Part shown: piece by piece, positions 41,213-48,600 of the stretch
How positions within the stretch are numbered: position 1 is the stretch's first letter
Layout of the letters: each line of letters opens with the position of its first letter
Assembly (NCBI RefSeq): GCF_023715465.1
Contig: NZ_JAMBOE010000012.1
Span: 62,001-126,000 of the forward strand
Source of the DNA: Paenibacillus macerans
GTDB lineage: Bacteria > Bacillota > Bacilli > Paenibacillales > Paenibacillaceae
Length of the DNA stretch: 64,000 bases
Direction of reading: 5' to 3'
Translations under genes and position numbers: made by a program
The notes under the pieces: generated by a model
Seen by the model: only the letters and a program-made list of their open reading frames with translations
What the model was told of the DNA's origin: nothing
Database searches by the model: none

Positions 41213-41890
41213 ATGAAAAAAGGGTTGGGCGGCTGGAGCTTATTTGAAATGACCTGGCTGGTGTTATTCACTGGAATCGCGATCGGACTTACGCTGCTGA
41301 TGAAGGATTCTTTGTTTGGGTTTACGGTGTTTATTACGGGAGTGCTGTGCGTGGTGTTTGCGGCCAAAGGCAATCTGATGACTTATGGGTTCGGGATGTA
41401 CAATACGTTCGGCTACGCTTATTTGGCGTATGTCAACGGTTTGTTTGGCGAAGTGATGCTGAATCTGCTGTTTTTTGTGCCGATGAACGTCATCGGTTTC
41501 CTGATGTGGAGAAACCACCGCCATGGTGGCAAGTTGACGATGCGGCAGATGGATGTTAGAGGCCTGCTTCTTGTGGCCGGCGCATGTGTTCTGGGAAGCG
41601 TTCTGCTAGGGTTCGGATTATCGTACATTCCGGGGCAAAACTCCCCTTATATCGATGCCATTACGACCGTGTTGTCGGTCGTTGCGACGATGTTAATGGT
41701 CAAGCGGTTTAAAGAGCAGTGGCTCGTATATATTGTGCTGAACATGTTTACGGTGCTGCTGTGGGCGATCAGAACGCTGGAAGGGAGCCCGGACGGCGTG
41801 CTGATGATCGTGATGTGGAGCGCCTACCTGATCAATGCAATATACGGCTACTATAACTGGAACAAAGGAGCAAAGGAGAGTCTGGCATGA
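41213..41890 (+). CDS. pnuC: PnuC-type nicotinamide riboside transporter
   Basis: 225 residues behind GAGGGGATG. Seven hydrophobic segments with family features MTYGFGMYNTFGYAYLAYVNGLFGE and WRNHRHGG, and WLVYIVLNMFTVLLWA near the end. PnuC facilitates uptake of nicotinamide riboside, which is trapped by phosphorylation. The next gene encodes that kinase, with a 4-bp ATGA overlap. First gene of the five-gene NAD/ADP-ribose operon. Confidence 0.9.
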   Translation: MKKGLGGWSLFEMTWLVLFTGIAIGLTLLMKDSLFGFTVFITGVLCVVFAAKGNLMTYGFGMYNTFGYAYLAYVNGLFGEVMLNLLFFVPMNVIGFLMWRNHRHGGKLTMRQMDVRGLLLVAGACVLGSVLLGFGLSYIPGQNSPYIDAITTVLSVVATMLMVKRFKEQWLVYIVLNMFTVLLWAIRTLEGSPDGVLMIVMWSAYLINAIYGYYNWNKGAKESLA

Positions 41891-42897
41891 AAACGCTGGG
41901 ATTAACTTTAGGAAAGTTCGCACCGCTGCACAAAGGGCATCAGTTCATGTTCGAAACGGCACTGCAAGAAGTGGATGAGCTGATCGTCGTCATTTATGAG
42001 ACGGACGTGATGCCGGTTCCGCTGCATATCCGGGCGGGCTGGATTCGTAAGCTGTATCCGGCGATCAGGGTGATTGAAGCTTGGGACGGCCCGGACGGCT
42101 ATTCGAATGACCGCGAGCATGAAATCCGGGAGGAGCAGTATATTCTGGGCTTACTGAAAGGCGAGCAGGTGACGCATTTTTACTCCAGCGAGTTTTACGG
42201 AGAGCATATGAGCCTGGCGTTGGGCGCGGTGGATAGAAGGGTTGATGAAGCGCGTAAGGAAGTCCCGATCTCGGCGACGCTGATCCGTTCCGACCCGTAT
42301 AAATATCGGGAGTTTATCAGCGATGTTGTATACCGGGATTTAATCACGAAGGTGGTGTTCGTGGGAGCGATGTCGACCGGCAAATCGACGATCACCGAAG
42401 CGTTGGCGCAGCGGTATGGGACGACGTTTGCCAGCGAATACGGGCGCGATTACTGGACCGAACATCAGGTGGACCGAAGGATCGGCCTAGAGGCGTTCGA
42501 TGAGATCGCTACTGGGCATATCGAGCGGGAGGAGCAGGCTTTGCTACGGGCGAACCGGTATCTTTTTGTCGATACCAATGCGATTACCACGTATATGTTC
42601 GCCTTGGACTATCACGGACGGGCGCCGGAGCTGTTAACCCGGATCGCTCTGGAAAACGCGCAGAGATACGACCTGTTTTTCCTGTGCGATGACGATATCC
42701 CTTACGATGATACGTGGGACCGCAGCGGGGATCAGAAGCGGCATGTTTTTCATAAACAGATTATTGCCGACTTGCAGGAACGCCGGGTTCCCTTCATTAC
42801 GCTGCGGGGAAGCCTGGAGGAGCGCATGCGCAAAGTGGATGAAGTGCTGGCCGGCTTCAAGCCGTACAGCAATTATTTTGGCGAATTAAGTAAATAA
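41887..42897 (+). CDS. nadR: NadR-like NMN adenylyltransferase / ribosylnicotinamide kinase
   Basis: 336 residues, two domains. Residues 1-~145 are a nucleotidyltransferase (LGKFAPLHKGHQFM with the HxGH-type motif; VPISATLIRSDP as ISxTxxR). From ~155 a P-loop kinase follows (FVGAMSTGKSTITEAL, DTNAITTYMFA, FFLCDDDIPYDDTWDRSGD). There is no N-terminal HTH, so unlike enterobacterial NadR it is purely enzymatic: nicotinamide riboside to NMN to NAD+. It forms the salvage route with PnuC. Confidence 0.92.
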   Translation: MKTLGLTLGKFAPLHKGHQFMFETALQEVDELIVVIYETDVMPVPLHIRAGWIRKLYPAIRVIEAWDGPDGYSNDREHEIREEQYILGLLKGEQVTHFYSSEFYGEHMSLALGAVDRRVDEARKEVPISATLIRSDPYKYREFISDVVYRDLITKVVFVGAMSTGKSTITEALAQRYGTTFASEYGRDYWTEHQVDRRIGLEAFDEIATGHIEREEQALLRANRYLFVDTNAITTYMFALDYHGRAPELLTRIALENAQRYDLFFLCDDDIPYDDTWDRSGDQKRHVFHKQIIADLQERRVPFITLRGSLEERMRKVDEVLAGFKPYSNYFGELSK

Positions 42898-42921
42898 AAG
42901 AGGCGGGTGGAGTTGGTGGAA

Positions 42922-43809
42922 ATGTTGGATCGTGACGGACTAACGGAACGCGAATTTCTGCAGCGGTATTCGCCGGGGGATTACGAGCGGCCTTCGGTGG
43001 CGGCGGATACGGTTATTTTCACCGTGACGGACGGGGACGCGGACAGTTACCGCAAGCTCCCGAAAAAGGAGCTGAGGGTTTTGCTCATTCGCCGGGGCGG
43101 GCATCCCTTTCTCGGCCAATGGGCGCTGCCGGGCGGTTTCGTCCGGCCGGATGAAACGACGGAACAAGCCGCGGCGCGGGAGCTGCAGGAGGAAACCGGC
43201 GTGGATGACGTATACCTGGAGCAGTTGTATACGTTCAGCGACGTGGGGCGTGATCCCCGCACCTGGGTGATGAGCTGCAGTTATATGGCGCTGGTGGACA
43301 GCATCCAACTGCAACTGCAGGCGGGAGACGACGCTGACGATGCCGCCTGGTTTAAGGTGTCCTACCGGCTGCTGCGAGAGCGGAAGGAATTGATCGATGG
43401 CGGTTACGTGAAGGCGCTGCAGTATGAGCTTCGGCTGGGCTCCGGCGAGGTTGAACTCGCCGCGGTTGTGGAGCGGACGGTGACAGTAAAGCCGGCTTCA
43501 ACGGCTACGTCATATTCCGTCGTGTCCAATGACGGGCTGGCATTTGATCATGCGAAAATTATTGCCTGCGCTGTCGAGCGCTTGCGGGGAAAAGTGAATT
43601 ACACCGATATCGCGCTTCATTTAATGCCGAAGCTGTTTACCTTAACGGAGCTGCAGCAGGTTTACGAGGTGATTTTGGATAAAGAGCTGCTGAAGGCGGC
43701 CTTCCGGCGCAAAGTGGCCGACCTCGTCACGGAAACCGATCATTACACCGAAAATGCGGGCCACCGCCCGTCGCGTTTATATCGAAGAAATATGGAGGAT
43801 TACCGATGA
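42922..43809 (+). CDS. nrtR: Nudix-domain transcriptional regulator (NrtR family)
   Basis: The 295-residue product is read from ATG 42922 (GGTGGAG 8 bases upstream); GTG 42907 is an alternative. Residues ~25-180 are a Nudix domain with a complete box (GGFVRPDETTEQAAARELQEE, then TGV), so hydrolase activity may persist, unlike many NrtR proteins. A C-terminal winged helix follows (YTDIALHLMPKLFTLTELQQVYEVIL, AFRRKVADLV). NrtR regulators repress NAD genes and are released by ADP-ribose. It probably autoregulates this operon through the palindrome at 41121. Confidence 0.88.
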   Translation: MLDRDGLTEREFLQRYSPGDYERPSVAADTVIFTVTDGDADSYRKLPKKELRVLLIRRGGHPFLGQWALPGGFVRPDETTEQAAARELQEETGVDDVYLEQLYTFSDVGRDPRTWVMSCSYMALVDSIQLQLQAGDDADDAAWFKVSYRLLRERKELIDGGYVKALQYELRLGSGEVELAAVVERTVTVKPASTATSYSVVSNDGLAFDHAKIIACAVERLRGKVNYTDIALHLMPKLFTLTELQQVYEVILDKELLKAAFRRKVADLVTETDHYTENAGHRPSRLYRRNMEDYR

Positions 43810-44372
43810 TTTACGGAATTGAAGAGTTGCGAAAAGCTTATAACGCCGGAAAAACGTTCAAGTTCGTGTTTTTCTGGGGGCATACGCCGTCCAAAGACGG
43901 AAGCGTGGACAAAAGCTGCTTTAGCCAGTGGTGGATGAGTACGTTCACCGTAGAGGGGACGGAATACTCCTGCGCCGAGCAGTTTATGATGGCGGAAAAA
44001 GCCCGGCTGTTCGGGGATGACGAGATGCTGGCGGCGATTATGCAGGCGAAGCATCCCAAAGAGATGAAAGCTTACGGACGTGCGGTCCGAAACTTTGACA
44101 AGGACGTCTGGGACAGGGAGTGCTACGGCATCGTCAAGGGCGCCAGCTTAGCGAAATTCTCGCAGAATCCGCAGCTGGGGGATTATCTGAAGTCGACGAA
44201 AAACCGCATTCTGGTGGAGGCCAGCCCGCGCGACCGTATTTGGGGGATCGGCATGGGACAGTCCAACCCTGATGTGGAGAATCCGACGAAATGGCGGGGC
44301 AAAAACCTGCTGGGATTCGCGCTGACCGAAGCGCGGGATGAAATATTGAGGGAAGAAGGGGAAGGAAAATGA
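43806..44372 (+). CDS. NADAR-family (YbiA-like) N-glycosidase
   Basis: 188 residues. Family motifs are FWGHTPSKDGSV, FSQWWMSTFTVEGTEYSCAEQFMMAEKARLFGD, AYGRAVRNFDKDVW and ILVEASPRDRIWGIGM. NADAR proteins cleave N-glycosidic bonds of ribose-phosphate compounds; members remove ADP-ribose from modified guanine or act on riboflavin intermediates. Here the NAD-operon context favours ADP-ribose chemistry. Overlaps both neighbours by 4 bp (ATGA). Confidence 0.9.
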   Translation: MIYGIEELRKAYNAGKTFKFVFFWGHTPSKDGSVDKSCFSQWWMSTFTVEGTEYSCAEQFMMAEKARLFGDDEMLAAIMQAKHPKEMKAYGRAVRNFDKDVWDRECYGIVKGASLAKFSQNPQLGDYLKSTKNRILVEASPRDRIWGIGMGQSNPDVENPTKWRGKNLLGFALTEARDEILREEGEGK

Positions 44373-45196
44373 AACGAAAAGGAATTGCCGGGGACACCTT
44401 GCGGATCCAGCGGCAAGGCTTCTATGAATATGAAGGGTGCCAAATTGATTTTGCCGCGGCGCAGAAGCGTTCGGAAGACGGCAGCCAGTTGATCACTCCC
44501 GACCAGGGGGCAGAGCTGGTTAGAACTTATCGTATGCTGCCCCGATCACAGGAAGCTGCGAAATATTCCATCGCGAACGAGGCCACCGTAAAAGCGATCC
44601 TGGATTTTGCGGCAGCGGGTCAAGACCGGGTCGGCGTGCTGAACTTCGCCAGCGCCAAAAATCCGGGCGGCGGGTTTCTGAACGGTGCGATGGCCCAGGA
44701 GGAGAGTCTGGCGGCTTCCAGCGGACTGTACGAAACCCAACTGCGCAATGAAGGCTACTATGCCGCAAATCGCGCCTGCCGATCCATGATGTACACGGAC
44801 CATGCCATTTACTCGCCCGATGTGGTCTTTTTCCGCGACGAACGGTTTAAGTTGTTGGAACGGCCGGTTATGGCTTCCGTCTTGACGCTGCCTGCCGTAA
44901 ACTACGGGCAGGTTCTGCTTAAGGGAGAGGATACGGTAGAAGCAAAGCGAGTGATGAAAGACCGCATGCGGCTATCCTTGGCTCTGTTCGCCAACAAAGG
45001 TGACACGCATCTCATCCTGGGAGCGTACGGTTGCGGTGTGTTCCGCAACGATCCGGTGGAGGTGGCCCGCTGGTGGCGGGAACTGCTGGATGATGAAGGT
45101 TGGGGATCGTTATTCACGGAAATCCGGTTCGCGGTATTGGACAGCTCGAAGGACGGCAAATGCATCCGCGCCTTCGAGCAAGAGTTTCAAAGCTGA
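44369..45196 (+). CDS. TIGR02452-family poly(ADP-ribose) glycohydrolase-like macrodomain protein
   Basis: 275 residues. The PARG signature GGG-X7-QEE is exact at ~100-112 (NPGGGFLNGAMAQEESLA), preceded by VLNFASAKN. The macrodomain end is seen as LILGAYGCGVFRND and VARWWRELL. Bacterial PARG-type macrodomains hydrolyse ADP-ribose polymers or O-linked ADP-ribose. As the last gene of the operon it would return ADP-ribose released from modified macromolecules, which in turn may induce the operon through NrtR (inference). Confidence 0.9.
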   Translation: MKRKGIAGDTLRIQRQGFYEYEGCQIDFAAAQKRSEDGSQLITPDQGAELVRTYRMLPRSQEAAKYSIANEATVKAILDFAAAGQDRVGVLNFASAKNPGGGFLNGAMAQEESLAASSGLYETQLRNEGYYAANRACRSMMYTDHAIYSPDVVFFRDERFKLLERPVMASVLTLPAVNYGQVLLKGEDTVEAKRVMKDRMRLSLALFANKGDTHLILGAYGCGVFRNDPVEVARWWRELLDDEGWGSLFTEIRFAVLDSSKDGKCIRAFEQEFQS

Positions 45197-45215
45197 ACGG
45201 GGAACTGTAGATAAG

Positions 45216-45530
45216 TTAAGTTTGTGTAAATCCGGAAATGCCGGGATTTTCGTTCAGCAGCGCCAGCAAAGCGTGCTGCAGCCGCGGGTTTGAAGCAATG
45301 AGCGTCTTGTCGCTCATCGCGTAAGGCTCCCCGGAAGCGTTCGTTACCGTGCCTCCCGCCTCCCGCACGATGAGCAGACCCGCGGCCACATCCCATGGAT
45401 ACAGGCCGTCATGCCAAAAGCCGGTTAACCGGCCGCTGGCGACCATACACAAATCCAGGCTGGCCGCGCCGAAAATGCGCACGCTGCGGGAAACGCCGGC
45501 CGCGCTTCTGAGTTTGTGGAACATGAAGTG
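45216..45530 (-). pseudogene. 3' half of an inositol monophosphatase family gene
   Basis: The frame encodes FHKLRSAAGVSRSVRIFGAA then SLDLCMVASGRLTGFWHDGLYPWDVAAGLLIVREAGGTVTN, the C-terminal metal-binding part (PWDxAAG) of SuhB-type phosphatases, and ends normally. The first ~150 residues, including GDxxHxIDPLDGT-type motifs, are absent. An open frame reaches 45563 but has no ribosome-binding site. The break lies next to the hairpin and the eCIS terminal gene, so it marks an insertion or deletion boundary. Confidence 0.82.
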
Positions 45531-45571
45531 AAGCCTTCGGGATTTAAGGAGTGTGTACGGCATTCATATGG

Positions 45572-45602
45572 AGGGAGGCCGTTCGAACCGAACGGCCTCC
45601 CT
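45572..45602. terminator. Perfect 13-bp hairpin downstream of the eCIS operon
   Basis: GGGAGGCCGTTCG (45573-45585) and CGAACGGCCTCCC (45589-45601) pair without mismatch around a 3-base loop, 63 bases past the last eCIS stop codon. No strong U-tract follows, so it may terminate weakly or protect the mRNA end. Confidence 0.6.
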
Positions 45603-45664
45603 GCCTGATGTCTGTAGTCTTCATTACAATTCTTATGCGGCGCTTCTTCGCGTACAACTTGTGC

Positions 45665-48600
45665 TTAAGCTCCGGTCAGTGCGGAAACTTGGGCCTGCAG
45701 GGCATCTACCCGCTTGCGCATATCGCCGGCTTCTTTCTGTTGCTTTTGCACCACGGTGGTCAACACCGCGATAATGTCCATCAGAACAACCGATTTGTGA
45801 TCGTTTGTAGCAAAGATCGTGGGAACCTCTTCAGCGATAAACCCGATGTTCTGCTTTTTGCCGTTCTCTGCCTTATAATTGAAGGTTACCGGCTTCAGCT
45901 TGTTCAGCAGTTCCAGCGCTTTCTTGCCCGGAAGGCTGGCGATGTTCTCCTTTAAGGTGCGTGAAGAGGTCTGGGCGAAATTTGCGGCGCGCAGGTTGCC
46001 CTCCACATCCAGCTTGTAATCGTCGGAAGCGGTCTTGCCGATCCCCACATTAAGGCTGTCATTGACCGTAATGACGCCGGTCAGCCTGGAAAGCTCGCTG
46101 TGGGTGTGGTCGCTGTAAGCCAGCTGCTTCAGGCTGCCTTGGATGCCGGCTTGCCATTCGCCCAGCTCCTCGTTCCAGAGAAGCTGCGCATTCGCTTCCG
46201 CGCCACGGCTAACTTCAACGCCTTGGCTAACCGTAAGGCTGCCGCTAATAATCGCGTCGGCCGCGGTCAATGTGCCGCTGGCGGTAATGTCCTTCGCCGT
46301 CAGCGTGCTGGCGATGCTCGCTGCCGGTGCGGCCAGCGTGCCGCCGGCGGTAATGTCCTTTGCCGCCAGCGTTCCTGTGATGTCCGCACTGGCAGCAGTC
46401 CATGCGCCGGCGATTTCCGCTTCGTCTGCCGACAGCTTGCCGGAGAAGGCGGCGTTTCCCGTTACGTCCAGCTTAGCTTTCGGCGCGGCGGTTCCGACGC
46501 CGAGATTGCCGGAGGCAACCGTAAGCACGCTGCCAAGGGCGGTCAGCTCCCGGTGCGTGTGGTCGTTGTACGCAAGGCCTTTCATCTGGCCGGCAACGCC
46601 AAGCTGCCACTCGTCCGCGGTTTCGTCCCAGAGAATTTGCGCTTTTGCTTCCGTTCCCCGGTTCACCTCAACGCCCCGGCTGACCGCCACGCTGCCGCTG
46701 AACACGACATCCTTCGCTACAAGCGTGTTCGTAATCATGGCATCATGGGAGGTCAGGGCATTGCTGACTGTGGCATCCTTGACGGTGATCGCGCTGCTGA
46801 CCACCGCATCCTTGGCCGTTAGCGTATTGCTTACGGTGATATCCTTCGCGGTCAGCGTCTGGTTGACGGTCGCCTTCTCGGCAGTCAGCATCCCGCTTGC
46901 AGCAATATCCTTCGCGGTTAAAACGTTGTTTACCACGCCGTTCATTACGGTCAGCGTATCGCTGATCGTCATATTGGTTACCCCGAAGCTGCCGCTGATC
47001 TGCAACTCGCCCACAGTCAGTCTTCCGGAAATAGCCGCATTGCCGTTTACGTCCAGCTTGGCGGCCGGCGCTGCAGTTCCGATGCCGATATTCCCGGAAT
47101 CAACGGTCATCGCGCTGAGCAACGGCGTAAATTCCGGATGGGAGTGGCCCTTGAATTCAATAGCCCGCAGTGAATCGGATACGCCGGCCAGCCATTGGTC
47201 TGCGGTTTCGTCCCACAGAAGCTGGGCCGGAAGCGCGGTGCCGCCGCGGAAAACCTCAAGCCCTCCGTTCTTAACTAGCGGAACCGGCTGCGGGCTATAC
47301 TTATTGACCCGGATAATGTTGTCCTCGACCTCGAGCGTAGCGGTATTGATCGTCACGATGTCCCCGTTCACCGTCAGATTGCCGGCAACCGTCAGGTTAT
47401 TGGAGATGACGGCGTCAGCCGACATAAGCGTTCCCGCCACCGCCGCGTTGCCTTTCACGTCAAGCCTCGCTTGCGGATTGTAGGTGCCGATACCAACGTC
47501 GCCTTCTTCGGTCACGCTGAATGCCGTATTGTCGCCCATGATCTTGACTTCGAGCAGTCCCAACGGCGCAGTGGTGCCGATTCCGACTCTGCCTTGATTG
47601 TCGGCATACACCGCCACCGTGTCGCCCTGCTCATTGTAGAGCTTGTTCATCCCGCCTTTGCCGACGCCGAATTCGGAGCTCGTCACGCCATCGCTGTAGA
47701 ACCATGCCTTCTGCTCATTGTTCCAGTAGATTCTCGCGTTTGGCAGATCCTTGCCGCTTGCATCCAGCCCGCGCGGCGTTTCCAATCCGCCTGCCGCCAC
47801 CAGCGTGCCGGAGACCCGCATTTGCTGGCTGACCGCGACATCCGTTGCCTGAATCCCCTTGTTAAAGGAAGCTTCCGCTTCAAAGGACGCCGTTTTATGC
47901 GCGGTAATCGTGCCCGAGAACGAAGCCGCGCCGGAAAATTCGGCTTCCGTGCGGAATAAGGCTTTGCCGGCCACATCCAGCGCCTCGGTCGGATTGTCGG
48001 TACCCACGCCCATCCTTCCGCTTCGGGTCAGGCTTAGCACCGTTTTGCCCGCCGTTCCCAGATTCCAGCGGTCCTTCACCCACTTGATCTGCGCTTTCGT
48101 TTCCGTCTTATGAGGCACTTCAAGGCCGTCTCCTACCGTAACCGTTCCGGCAATCACCGCGCTGCCGGCCGTCAAGGTGCCCTGAATGTCCACGCTTGCG
48201 GCTTTCAGGCTGCCTGCGGCGTTGACGTTGCCGCCGGCATCCACGGTTAGCGCAGAACTTGCAGAAGATGTCCCGATCGTCCACTGAGCTTTCGCTTCGT
48301 CCCACCCGATCCGGGCCGCCGGCTGCTCCCCGCCGCGGAAAACCTCGATGCCCCCGCCGGCGGCTGAAGATACGGTGCCGCCGTCCTTATTCAGCGTGAC
48401 AAGGGCGCTGCCGAGGGTCAGTTTGTCCGTCATAATCGCTGCCGTTGTCCCTCTGACCTCCAAATTGCCGGCAACCGTAAGATGGTTGCCTACGGTAAGG
48501 TCGTGATGGACGTCCACGTCTCCTTCGGCGCTGGCGCTGAGGGCCAGGATATCCGTCTGCGGATTGAACAGCTGGCTGTGCAGATGCAGGGAATCGGCAT

